Source: Pigoraptor vietnamica
Lineage: Eukaryota; Opisthokonta; Filasterea
Reading direction: 5' to 3'
DNA length: 32,276 bases
NCBI GenBank assembly: GCA_943704525.1
Contig: CALSCQ010002555.1
Span: forward strand, 1 to 32,276
Of the stretch, positions 20,881-32,122 are shown in pieces. A program made the translations under genes and the position numbers. The notes below the pieces were generated by a model. That model made no database searches, was not told where the DNA came from, and saw only the letters and a list, made by a program, of their open reading frames with translations. Position 1 is the first letter of the stretch; each line of letters opens with the position of its first letter.

Positions 20881-23800
20881 ATGTCAGTTCACATAAGCGT
20901 GAGTAACGGCGTCCCTAATGGCCTCGGTAGCGAGACGACAATTCTCCGCGCACTCATCGCCAGTGAATGCGAGAAAATCTTTCGTGCACCCGAGTGGCCG
21001 CCCGCCCCATTTCGCGATGAGTTCGACGTTTTCCTCACCGCGGACAAGAAGGTCGCAGTCGATGACAAGGAGGTCGCCTTCCTCTCCTCAGAAACGGTGG
21101 AAGACTACATCCGCAGGCGCAACGATGACTCTCGACGGGGCATGCGCGACAGCCGCGGGACGGTCGAGGCGGTGCGCAAGATTGAGTTTCTCGCTGAGAG
21201 GGGGCCTTCAACGTACAGCGTTAAAGTCACGCACGGAAGGGGCGAGAAGCGCCGGTCGTGTACGTTGCGCATCACGGTGCCGCTCGCGGACGCTGACGGT
21301 ATTGTGCGTCGTGTTACAATCGCGTATGAGCGGCCACCGAAGGGCTCGCCGGTTGACACAGTGAGCGCCGGTAGGTATTTCCATCGTCATTTCGACATCA
21401 TCTTCACATTCCGCGGCGTCGGGCTTATTCGCTCGTTTTTCTGCAGAGTCTCGAGAGAATTTGCTTCGAGACGCAACGGAGTACGCGCAGAGGTGGACAA
21501 CCATGTTCCCAACTGGCTTTGCGACTCTGTACAGCGGCATCGCCACCGACGCAGCACTGGCGCTGTTTTCTAATTCCCTCGCGGAGTCAACAACGTGCGC
21601 CACCTCCGGTTTCCCGCAATCGATCAACGATTGCATCGTTGCCCTCGACGACGCGCCGGGCACGTGCACCCCCCTGGGCGAGCTGGACCTGTGGCTCTGT
21701 TTTCAGATCATCACGCAGCCCATGATCGTCCAGACGATTCAACCGCCCAGCTTACTCGCGCTCCAGCGTGCGCGATCGATTGTGAACCCGAGCGCCGGAC
21801 TGCCGTACACTCCCTGCCGAACGACGACCAACTGCGTCAGCCCGCTGCACACGATCCTCGATGCGAACGTCCTCTACCGGTGGCTTGCTCCGGATCGTTT
21901 CCGAATCGGTGAGTGGCAATGCAGCCAACTCGCCCTTCTCGCAGTGAGCCTGCAGTTTGAGGCGCGGTTATAGGTGTTCGACTGATCTCTGTCCTGACCC
22001 ACACGTCGCCTTGCTTTCTGGTATTTTCAGTTGAGTTGGACAGGCCCTCGACGGAAGAGCCCGCGACGGGCGCTCGCGTCAACGCGGCGGTCCGATTAGC
22101 AACGGCAGCGAACAGTACAAGGGCTCATAACTACACCGACAGCCTGAGAAATGCCGCCCATTTTATATTTGAGAACGACGCCGACATGACGCCGATGCCC
22201 GACCCCTGGGGATTTCCCGTCGGCGACCCCCCCATGTATTCGACCAACCTCCATCAATTTCCACCCTATCGACTTACTGATGCGCCGGAAGTCTACCTCG
22301 ACAACGGCAAGCGCATGTACTATGAAGGTCTGTGAAAGGTCTCTCTACTGAATTGCACAATTGCTTTGTTGGTATGAGAGAACCCTTCAACCGCGCTCCT
22401 GTCACCGTGCTAACGCCGTCCCACTGAATTTCGACTCCGAACGCAGGCCCAAGCAGCGCCGCCGTGTTCGACCCGCTGCGCACCTTAAGTACTAAGTCGA
22501 CTTTCCCGCGCGAACGTGAGAATTGTCACCTCATGCACTCCTGTGCAGCGTTACTCGCGCGATGGTCTCTAACGTGAGCTTCACCCTCATCCAGCAGGCC
22601 TTTCGCTGATTCCTCGCCCGGCGAAGGGCTTTGTCGATCGCCAGATCATAACGGTCGTCAAGGCAATGTTTCTTACGGGTCCGCCTGAAGGCATAGTGTG
22701 CGTGTACGGCCTCGGCGGCTGCGGCAAGACGCAGCTCGCGATCGCCGTTGCATCGGACAAGGGCGTCGCCGAGGCGTTCCCGGGCGGCTGCTTGTGGCTC
22801 AGTGTGGGCGAGTCCAGACAGGAAGTGGTCGATCATACCGCGCGCCTGATGGACATTGCGGCAATGGCGGGCCTCCACGACCGCATGCGCCCGTTCGAGT
22901 CGTCGATGGAAGCGCTGAAACGAGGTCTCGCAAATTCGCTCCGCGGCTCACGGACGCTCTTAGTTTTGGACGATGTGTCGAGTCCAATCACGCTCGGCGT
23001 GCTCGCGGTTGCCCCTACGGTGCTCGTGACGTCGCGCTGCAACCTGCAAGCCCCCGAAATCGCGACCAACAACATAGCGTTGGGTTCTTTCCCCTTCTCC
23101 TTCGAGGAAGCTTTTGCACTTCTCCGGGCGCACTCGGGCGATAGCGAGGAGGAACTTCGCGTGAACGCTGTCGGAATCGCTCTCGGGACCGGCGGCCACC
23201 CCCTCGCGCTGTGTCTTTTGGCGGGACTGCGAAAGCTGGGAAAGGCACGCGGCGTTACGTGGGCTTCGATCGAAAACGGTCTGACGCAGCAGTTGTGCAA
23301 CGACACTCCGAAGGTTATTGCCGATTCGCAATCGCTCGTCTCCGGAGTTACCCCCGTTATCGATTATGTTTTTCAGCGCGCGATCGATTTGGCCAGCTAC
23401 CGCGCTTGTGAGGCGTTTCGGCAGCTGTCCATTCTCGATTGGGGCGAAACGATTTCGCTGGACGTTCTCCGATTCGTCGCGTCTTCCTCGCCATACTGGG
23501 ACGAATGGGACGAGCTGTGCGACCTATCGCTCCTGCAGAAGTCCCAGGACGGCCGCAGCGTCAGTCTTCATCCTCTCGCGTACGTTTTTCTCCACAGTTT
23601 GCCCCATCCTTTGGAGCCATCGACCGTCGCGTATGAGTGGTTGGAGAAGTTTCTGTCTTCGAGCCCCGAACAGCTCGGCGACGACGTGCGCCTTCACTTT
23701 GAGAGGAACAGAGAGCGCTACGAGAGATTGGCTTGGTCGTTTACCACTGATGCCCAGTCTTCGCCTGTCGTCGGCGACGTGTACCAGCTGAGCGCGAAAC

Positions 23801-23934
23801 TCTTTATGGAAATGCACTTTTTCGAGCGCGAGCGCGGCCAGTTTTTCGAGTATTTGAGCAACGAACTCGAAATCGACAACGACGACGTCGACCACAAGTT
23901 CGAAATTCGGATTTTGGCGACGGTCGACGGGTGA
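20881..23934 (+). CDS. STAND/NB-ARC ATPase 1, NLR-like, without sensor repeats
   Basis: Exons 20881-21370, 21447-21908, 22031-22327, 22447-22515 and 22598-23934, all introns phase 1, 884 residues. NB-ARC ATPases are nucleotide switches that oligomerise upon sensing a signal. Visible core: P-loop GLGGCGKT (477-484), Walker B LLVLDDV (about 560-566), sensor TVLVTSR (580-586), GGHPLAL (638-644), then a winged helix ending LHPL (763-766) in the place of the usual MHD. The first 163 residues are an unrecognised domain (VDDKEVAFLS, TYSVKVTHGRGE, ITVPLADADG). Residues 165-317 form a second one with LDLWLCFQI and PCRTTTNCVSPLH. About 120 residues follow the winged helix, with no LRR, WD40 or TPR. The last acceptor is CAGCAG, so one residue is optional. 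Paired with gene B. Confidence 0.85.
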
Positions 23935-24702
23935 AACGGTGGGGCTGTCACTCAGACACTGTTCTGTTAATGTGAGCTGAATGCAATTTGTTTGTCCCTT
24001 GCCGCCAGGCTAATACGACGCCCGTTCATAGGTCCATCGCGGAATCGATTCGAGTCGGGGTTGTGGGACCTTTTGCTGGATGAGATGAGCGGTGGCTGTT
24101 ATCCCTAGGGACGCCTGTGCCGGGACATTCGCGCGTGACTAGAAGCGTGTGGCCGGTTTCGATCGATTGTGCGCCGCTGCCTCTCGGGTGTGTGCTGCGC
24201 GCTCGTATGGGGACTCGCGTGCGCGACGTACGGGCGTGCGCGACCTGTGAGCACGCGGGGGGTGCAAGGTGCCATTGCGCTTGCGGACGCGTCGTAGTGC
24301 CTTTGGGAAACTGGCGTGCGAGACATGCGGGAGCCGTGTCTGCTCGAGAAGCGCGAGCCGAGTTGCGCTTTATGCGATCCGATTGTATCGTTTTTTTTTT
24401 GTTCGTAAATACAAACCTGGTGACGATACTGTCTCACTACAAAGTATTAATGACTGCGCAAATGAAGTCGGCTCGCTCTACGGCCAGCTTTACTATATAA
24501 ATACAAAGTTAAGGGCAGAGGTCTCGGAACCTCGCCACTATTAAGATAAATTAAGCACGCACGCACGCACGCACGGCGCAAGAGTATGTACAGGCGAATG
24601 CTCGTGTGTGATGGTAGCCGTTCGGCCTGGCTCACCAGACTGGTGTTTCGGGACACGGCGCACTACTCGGCTGATCTAACTGAACGTGTTCTTTCCATGG
24701 GA
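23935..24702. other. Convergent spacer, no gene seen
   Basis: Between the stops of ATPase 1 and gene C. It contains a T-run near 24390 and a short GCAC microsatellite near 24556-24575. Open frames up to 127 codons lack family resemblance. Confidence 0.4.
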
Positions 24703-25631
24703 TCAGTAGAGGAGCATCTCGACGGATAGGCCATCCAACTGCAGCAGGGCAGCAAGTGCCACCAGCTCGGAGGGCGAGAGGGCGGCAGCGGCCTCCCCGG
24801 TCACCCATATCCTCAGGAAGTCGGAGGACGGCATGCTGAATACCCCGTTTGAGAGATGCTACGCGCGCACGCCAAATGAATCACAAATTAGTAACTAAAA
24901 AATCGCCCAACAGGTATTCTACGCCGGCGCACTCGGTGAGTGCACATGCTCTTCACAAACCAGGTAGGGGGGCACCGCTGGATTAACATTGGGGCTCTGC
25001 GGAGCTTGCAGACGGTCCATGGCATGTCGCCGAGCCAACAGCGCGTAGGCGCTCAGCTACGAGCAGTAGACGCGGCGCTTGTCATGATAAATAAAGAGTG
25101 ATGCTGCACATCCGAGCAACTTACGTCGTTAGGATCGTTGGCACCGTTTGGCGCCGGCGCACTGTCGTCGCTATTTGGCTCCTATCACAAAGGCGGCAGC
25201 ATTCAGTAAGTAACTTGCGCGAAACAGGTCCGCAATAGCAGAGGCATTTCGCTTACGTCGTAGCGGCGCCCGCGTCCATAGCTGCGGCGCCCGCGCCCAC
25301 GCTGATTTGGGTGCCCGCGCCCACGGTGGCTTGCCAATGGGCGCCCGCGTTCGCGGCTTACATCGTTGCGGCGCCCCCGCCCACGGCGGCCACTGGTGCT
25401 CGTCGTAGGCTCGTCAGTTGACGGGCCGGCATCGCCCTATGATTCCGCATCACACAGCGCAGTGAGCAAGTGTGGGCGGGTAGGTAAAAAGTGAAACATT
25501 GCTACAGACGATCATACCTCGTCGGATGAGCCTTGCGCCGCGCTGTTCGGAGCTTTGAAACAATTTTAATCCGTCAGCGGTTTCAGATTCGACGCATGGC
25601 ACACGAGCAGAGTAACATCCTCACCTTGCAT
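24703..25631 (-). CDS. Gene C: Arg/Gly-repeat protein paired with ATPase 2
   Basis: Minus-strand exons: 25631-25625 (micro-exon, ATGCAAG), 25552-25518, 25436-25257, 25181-25125, 25056-24923 and 24835-24703; 181 residues. Order: MQAPNSAAQGSSDE, an acidic Ser/Thr piece, a strong RGG-like block (GRRGRGRRND, HRGRGHPNQRGRGRR, YGRGRRYD), an acidic Asn/Asp spacer, a helix-prone segment (LSAYALLARRHAMDRLQ) and a final domain with FLRIWVTGE and LSPSELVALAALL. RGG-type boxes usually bind RNA and are targets of arginine methylation; function here is inference. The donor of exon 5 (GTAGAA) is the weakest junction, chosen because it keeps phase into the conserved domain. Exon sizes and phases parallel gene B. 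ATPase 2 begins 368 bp away, divergently. Confidence 0.65.
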
Positions 25632-25999
25632 TTTTTCGACTTTGCCGACGCTTGCACGGCCACGGACCTTCGATATGTTCGACGCATGCAGCGCCAAGGA
25701 CCTTTTGAGCGTCAACGCTTCCCCAGGGAGAGGCATGTGACTGCAAGCTTGCGCGCGATTGGTGTTTCGGATATTTATTACGGATTTCGTCCTTCACTAT
25801 GGATTAATTATGAAAATTGCCATTTAATTTTTCGTGTCCACACCACACGACGTCACACATCTCCCCAGAGGACCACGCGCACCGCCGTGTGCATCCGGGG
25901 TATTAGCTAGCACTTGCTCTCCCTCAACTTCAACCGCTTCTGCCGCGTTATCATTGAAACAGCGGAGGACGCTTTCGCGCTGGCGTCGGAGACAGCGGC
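25632..25999. promoter_or_regulatory. Presumed bidirectional promoter of gene C and ATPase 2
   Basis: The 368-bp spacer between divergent starts. GTTCGACGCAT or GATTCGACGCAT words occur at about 25590 (inside gene C intron 1) and 25677. An AT-rich stretch spans about 25770-25830. I see no obvious long similarity to the gene B/ATPase 1 spacer. The assignment rests on position. Confidence 0.35.
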
Positions 26000-28900
26000 A
26001 TGTCACTTCCGCAAGAGAACACCGAGGGTCGGGTGCAAAAGGGCATCACGGTCCAATTCATGAACAATACTGTTCCCGGGAGGTACGTCTTCCTTGAATC
26101 TTCACCAGTCCTGCATGTTCTGTTATCAGGTCCGTGCCTTGGTGTTGGTTGGCGCAATGGTTGTTGACGGATATTTAAAAAAACACACGCAGCCCTCATG
26201 ACGGCCTTCAGCATGGTCCCGACGTCCCGGGCTCGACAGTCGTTTCGACTCCCAGCCCGACCCTCCGCACTGGCATCGCGCCGGTGTGTGAGAGACTCTT
26301 TCGTGCGCCGCAATGGCCGCCCGATTCATTTGAGGAGGAGTGCGTTGTCAATATCGTCGCAGACAAGCGCGCCATCGTGGACGACAAAGAAGTCGCATTT
26401 CTCTCTCCGCAAGCGGTCGACGACTCCCTGCGCCGGCGCAATGATGAGATCAGTCGGCGGGGTGTCCGCGACAGCCGCGGAACCGTCGAGGCGGTGCGGA
26501 GCATCGAATATTTCGCTGAAAAGGGACCGTCCACGTACAGCGTCAAGGTGACGCACGGAAGAGGGGAGAGGCGTCGGTCGTGCAGGCTGCGCATCACGGT
26601 GCCCCTCGCGGACGCCGACGGCATCGTGCGCCGTGTTTTGATATCATATCATTCGGAGCGGCCGTTGAGAGGCGGCTCGGAGCTGACAGGCGGCGGTGGG
26701 TCACCCAGGCCATCGGTCACACAGTGTCAGACCTTAGAACTGAGCAGCGCATTATCTCATTTATTTACTCACGCTCGGCGAACCTGATATTACGACCGTA
26801 GAACCATTCTCGGCGGCGCCACTGGACGCATTGGCATTGGCGTATGTGAGAATGTGGGCCGAAACGTTTCCGTCTGGCTTCGCGGCACTCTACGAGGGCG
26901 TGCCCGTCGACGCTGCACTGCAAATATTTTCGCTATTTGTCGTCGGGGCGACAGCAAGTGCCACCCTCGATTTCCTGCGATCGATCGACGAATGCGTAAT
27001 TGCCCTCGACAAAGGGCCGCGTACGTTGACCCCTATGGGTTTTCTCGACCTGTGGCTCTGTTTCCAGATTATCGTCCACCCGATGCTGTCGCAAGTAACC
27101 TCAGTGTTACAATCCGTCGAGCAAGCAATGGCCTTCTCGCACGCCGGCGAGCAGCTGTATGCCCCCTGCCGCGCGTCGAACGAGTGCGTCAACCCGCTGC
27201 ATGCAGTTCTGGACGCGGATGCCCTAATCCGGCGCATCACAGGTTCCCTAGGTGAGTGGACTGTCTGAACACCTTTAGTTGGGCGCTTGTTGGTCCCTTT
27301 TTTTCCCCTTACTGCAGTGATAACCTGAAACACCGCGCTTGCACAGATGGCGGTAATGCTCCGACTGCACGCACACCCTTAGTACCGACGCCGACGAACA
27401 GTGGCCGGATGCGTCATCTCAACGAAGAGCTCGCCAGCGAAAGCCACCGCGCTCACGCCGTGCTCAAGCACTTGACGGCGCCGGCGACGTTTGATTCGAT
27501 GTCCCGCGAACTGTCGATGTCTCGCGGGCGGGCAAGAATTCCACGAACTCGCAGTGAGCCGCTTCCGCTCGGCCGCTTCAACCCCGACAAGCGCCTCGAC
27601 CCTGATCCAGAAGGTGATTGGATCAAATGCCAGCATTATTGGTTACAAATTCACAGTATCAATGGAACACTCTTTTGCGTCGGCTGCGCGGCTAACAAAT
27701 CTGCGCACGCAATTCCCCGTCGACGTAGGAATGGCATGGCGAAAACTCCATCTGGACGAGCCCGTCGCAATCAGTGCCACCACAACGCCCGCGCCTCCAC
27801 GTCCAAGTAAGAATTGCTGTCATGCAACACCTTTGCCGTTTTCCTTTACTGAACGTTGTGTCGCCACCTTCAGACCTTTCTATCGTCCCGCGCGTGTCGA
27901 GTGCATTTATTTCTCGCCCCGCCATTATGGACGAGGTGAAGAGCGCACTCCGCGTCGCAGATCCCACCCAGGCGCCATCATGGACGGTCGTGTGCCTGCA
28001 CGGTCTCGGCGGCATTGGCAAGACGCAACTCGCAATAGCCGCGGCATCGGACAAAGAAGTTGTCGGCGCGTTTCCCGACGGCTGTTTCTGGCTTACAGTG
28101 GGCGAGACCGGGCGGGAAAAGGTCGACATTGCCGGCTGTTTGTTGGAAATCGCGGGTATGGTGGGCTTGAGCGACCGCTTGCGCCTGCTCGAAACGTCGG
28201 TCGACGCGCTGCAACACGGTCTCGTGAACATGCTCCGCGACACTCGCGTACTTCTAATTCTCGACGACATCTGGAGTCCGGCCACCCTGCGCATGCTGTC
28301 AGTTGCGCCAACCGTGCTAGTGACGTCCCGTTGCTACTTGCGTACAAACGAAATCACAATGGTACACGTGCCAGTCGGTTCTCTATCCGAGGGGGAGTCC
28401 ATGACGCTTCTCAGCCGGCACTCGGGCGACAGCGTGGAAGCGGTTCGCGCGGACGCGCAAGGCATTGTTCGTGGGACCGGCGGCCACCCTCTCGCGCTGT
28501 GTCTTTTGGCGGGACTGCGAAAGCTGGGAAAGGCGCGCGGTGTCACGTGGGCTTCGATCGAGAATGGTCTGACGCAGCAGTTGTGCAACGACACACCGAA
28601 GGTTATTGCCGATTCGCAATCGCTCGTCTCCGGAGTTACGCCTGTTTTCGATTATGTCTTCGAGCGAGCGTTTGCGAGGGCCAGTCCAAGCGCTCGTCAA
28701 GCGTTTCTGCAACTGTCCATTCTCGCGGAGGGCGAAACGATTTCGATGGATGTATTGAGACTTCTCGTGTCTACCTCACCCTATTGGGACGAATGGGACG
28801 AGCTGTGCGATCTGTCGCTCCTGCAACGGTCCGAGAATGGTCGTATAGTCGGCTTGCATCCGCTTGCCTTCACGTTTCTCCACAGTCTGCCAGAGTGCGC

Positions 28901-29216
28901 GACACCGTCGTCCGTTGTGAAGTCGCTGCTGAACATTTTCCGATCCGCCAGCCCGGGACAGCTGAACGACGACGTGCAACGTCACTTTGCGACGAACATC
29001 GGCCGCTACGCAAGCTTGGCTTGGACGGATGCCACTCCTGCCGAGTCTCCCGTTGGTGATGTATGTCAGCTGAGCGCGAAACTGTTTTTGGACATGTACT
29101 TTGGCGAGGGAGAGCGCGGCGAGTTGTTTGAGTTTTTGCAGGACGTTCTAGAACTCGACAACGAGAACGTCGACCATAAGATCGAAGTTCGGTTCGTGGG
29201 ACCGAGTAACGCGTAG
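26000..29216 (+). CDS. STAND/NB-ARC ATPase 2, paralogue of ATPase 1
   Basis: Exons 26000-26082, 26193-26695, 26802-27251, 27347-27613, 27657-27806 and 27874-29216; 931 residues; the first intron is phase 2, all others phase 1 as in ATPase 1. NB-ARC motifs: GLGGIGKT (528-535), LLILDDIW (611-618), TVLVTSR, GGHPLAL and LHPL in the MHD position. The N-terminal domain (VDDKEVAFLS, TYSVKVTHGRGE, ITVPLADADG) and the second domain (LDLWLCFQI, PCRASNECVNPLH) match ATPase 1 closely. Exons 4-5 (linker) are nearly unalignable. ATPase 2 has an extra first exon and a Ser/Thr/Pro insertion before the shared N-terminal domain. No C-terminal sensor repeats. Forms the second divergent pair, with gene C. Confidence 0.85.
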
Positions 29217-30319
29217 GGCGGTGTTAAGCATTGGGATTCGTTTTGTTTGTCGCATTGTCGCCGATTTCAGTGAGTGGGCGACTGTCAGAGATAGATCGCG
29301 GCTTTGCGGTTGGCAGTTAGGTCGTGTTCGGACATCATCCTTCTCGGGTGCGCGTGCGTCGTTGAGGGCATAGATTCGATCGGGAAGTGACTGCCCGCGA
29401 CTGGGTGACTGGGTAATAAGTGCGCGCGACTGGCTACTGGGGACTGGATATCAAGGAAATGATCATGTGTGCGCGGCTCGGGAATAAGGAATGATGTGCG
29501 CGCGACTGGGGAATAGGTGTTGATGTGCGAGCGTCTGACGACTGTGACTGGGACCGGAAAAGGAAACGATGTGCGCGCGATGAAGACTGGATGCGTGACG
29601 AATGCTAAGGAAGGGACTTGCACGCGACATGACTTCTTCTCCGCCGGGGACTGCCGTTTGCTTGTCCAGACGGGCGCACCAGCGATCTTTACGGACTTGT
29701 CGTCGACGGGGCGGTGATGAACGGTTACCGCGGGGCCGGCAGGCGACATTGCGCCAGTGTGTTCGATTGCTAGCGATTTGGACCGCGCGTGTGCTTCTGC
29801 GGTGATTGAGCGGCGATTAAACTGCGTGCATTCTCACGGCGGCTGTCATTGCGGAGACGCGCTCACGTGCATCGATGTCGGTTGAACGAGTGATTTCTGC
29901 GCGCTGCGAGTCCTCCCTAGTGCAAATCGTATCCCGTTCGGCACGCGGTGGTTCACTCTTGGCGGCACATCCCTGTTACTTGCGCTTGTTGACGTGTCGC
30001 GCGAACGACTGGCGGACGACTGGCATGGTGCGATGGGCAGACGTAGTCGCAGCGATTCGCCTGCACGAAGCTGGGTGGTACCGACCGACCTCCGCGCGAC
30101 GCCTGTTCGCCCGCCGCAGTCGGATTCGCGGATTATGTCGCGCGCGACTAACGTGTGTGCCGCGTCGCCGATTCCCCGTGACTCGTCGTCATTATGCTGC
30201 TCCACTGCGACGGGAGAATGGTTCGGGCGCCGTGGGGTTCACCGGATGGCTGCGACGTGGATTGGCGTGCGCGCAGACGCCGGTAACGCGCGGAACTGCG
30301 AAGAGCGATGATGTGCGGG
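29217..30319. other. GC-rich degenerate minisatellite-like spacer
   Basis: Downstream of ATPase 2. The left part (about 29380-29600) repeats GCGCGCGACTGG and GGAATAGG or GGAATGATG words irregularly. The right part has no clear period. Several open frames arise from GC richness; none resembles a known protein. Confidence 0.45.
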
Positions 30320-31400
30320 ACTGCCGTGCGGCGAACTGACTAGCGCGACGTGCAATACTGCGCCGGTAACACGCGGGACTGACGAGCGGGACGTGTGGGA
30401 CTGCGCCGGTAAGCGGGACTGGCGCAACGTGCAGGACTGCGCGTTAGAACTGCAGCGAGCGCGACGTGCGATACTGCGCCGGTAACGTGCGGAACTGCAT
30501 CGAGCGCGACGTGCGGGACTGCGTGTGCCGAACTGACGAGCGCGACGTGCGATATTGCGCCGGTAACGCGCGTGACTGACGAGCGCGACGTGCGGGACTG
30601 CGCCGATAACGCGTGGGACTGCGACGAGCGCGACGTGCTATATTGCGCCGGTAACGCGAGACTGCGACGAGCGCGACGAGCGGGATTGCGCCGGTAACGC
30701 GCGAGACTGCGACGAGCCGTGCGATACTGCGCCGATAACGCGCGGGACTGCGACGAGCGCGACGTGTGGGACTGCGTGCGCCGAACTGACGAGCGCGACG
30801 TGCGGGACTGCGTGCGCCGAACGTGACGAGCGCGACGTGCGGGACTGCGTGCGCCGAACTGACGAGCGGGACGTGCGATACTGCGCCGATAACGCGCGAC
30901 TGACGAACTCGACGAGCGGGACTGCGTGTGCTGGTAACGCGCGGGACTGGGACGAGCGCGACGTGAGGGACTGCGTGCGCCGAACTGACGAGTGCGACTG
31001 ACGTGTTATATTGCGCCGGTAACGCGAGACTGCGACGAGCGCGACGTGCGGGACTGCGCCTGTAACTAGCGAGAGTGCAACGAGCGCGACGTGCGATACT
31101 GCGCCGGTAACGCGCGACTGACGAGCTCGACGTGCGGGACTGCGTGCGCCGAACTGACGAGCGCGACGTGCGGGACTGCGTGCGCCGAACTGACGAGCGC
31201 GACGTGCGGGACTGCGTGCGCCGAACTGACGAGCGCGACGTGCGGAATTGCGCCGGTAACGGGAGACTGACGAACTGAACTCGACGAGCGGGACTGCGTG
31301 CGCCGAACTGACGAGCGCGACGTGACATACTGCGCCGGTAACGCGCGACTGACGAATTCGACGAGCGGGACTGCGTGCGCCGGTGGCTCGGCTACAAGCG
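30320..31400. repeat. GC-rich minisatellite, 36-bp core unit plus variants
   Basis: The best units (about 31138-31245) are three nearly perfect 36-bp copies containing CCGAACTGACGAGCGCGACG and TGCGGGACTGCGTG. Elsewhere a variant carrying GCGCCGGTAACGCGCGACTG alternates with it. Because 36 is divisible by three, a 294-codon frame with a 12-residue period (TSRSSVRRTQSR) stays open on the minus strand. I treat that as a repeat artefact, without start or splice support. Confidence 0.85.
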
Positions 31401-31666
31401 ACGTACCGTGCGGTCTTCGTGATGCGAGTCGACCTTCACGCGTGACGCCCCGCGGTGCGAGCCCTGTGAAGTATTAATACAAGAATGGTCGCCGGGAAAG
31501 GGGGAATGGAAGCGCTGCAACGCAACATAATGTGAGTGGGGCGGGGCATGACGTGCGCGACAGGCGGGCCTGCGACTGCTCGGCCATCCACTGCTTCGGA
31601 GTCGGCTGGCGAGTCAGTGCGCCGCGCATGCGCCTTTGACGTGCGCTGCACATTTCTTTGCGAGCG

Positions 31667-31745
31667 ACTTCGAGATGTGCTGCGCTGCGACTTCGAGATG
31701 CGCTGCGCTGCGACTTCGAGGTGCGAACTTGGACGTGCGCTGCGC
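31667..31745. repeat. Short tandem repeat, 23-bp unit
   Basis: About three copies of a unit containing GCGACTTCGAGATGCGCTGC. It lies in otherwise featureless GC-rich DNA (31401-32042), where I see no supported gene. Confidence 0.7.
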
Positions 31746-32042
31746 TCGGGTGACTCAGACGTGCGCGAGAGGCCCGGGCGGGCGCCAGCGCCCGGCGTCA
31801 ATGCCGGCTGCTGCCGTGGTGTGGCCACGTGCACTCTGAGCCAGTGTGCGGCGACGGATGCTCAGCTTGCGGCGTGTGCGACCGCACAGTGGCGGCCCGA
31901 CGGCCTGTCGTGCCACTGCGGGCCGTGAGTAGTCGGCCGATGACCACACAGTAGCCGAATGAAATTGCTCACCGGGACAGAAGTGCCAGTCCTTGATTGG
32001 TCTTTCGCGACCGATCAGCCGTTTTCCATGGGCAGACATTCA

Positions 32043-32122
32043 TTAGTCCATATCGTCAGTGTCGTGCCAGAAGGGGATCGCTGGAGGCGGAATCCAACGA
32101 TGCGCATAGGCCGTATGCAGGT
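32043..32122 (-). CDS. Possible terminal exon of a gene entering from the right
   Basis: A candidate final exon in the minus direction: acceptor ACTGAG, then 25 codons ending HRWIPPPAIPFWHDTDDMD and TAA. The composition looks protein-like, but the acceptor lacks a pyrimidine tract and nothing upstream can be joined inside the window. Just below it, 32039-31971 (MSAHGKRLIGRERPIKDWHF, then GTGAGC) could be a first exon of another gene. Both are weak. Confidence 0.22.

Noticed and set aside
24030-24090. tRNA-like B-box (GATTCGAGTC) near 24046
   Set aside because: No matching A-box, anticodon arm or acceptor stem at proper spacing.
27491-29059. 522-codon alternative plus frame overlapping ATPase 2
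   Set aside because: Out of frame with the NB-ARC motifs for most of its length. It only coincides with true exon 5 locally.
30444-31328. 294-codon minus frame with 12-residue repeats
   Set aside because: Created by a 36-bp minisatellite. Unit variants break the pattern and no gene context is seen.
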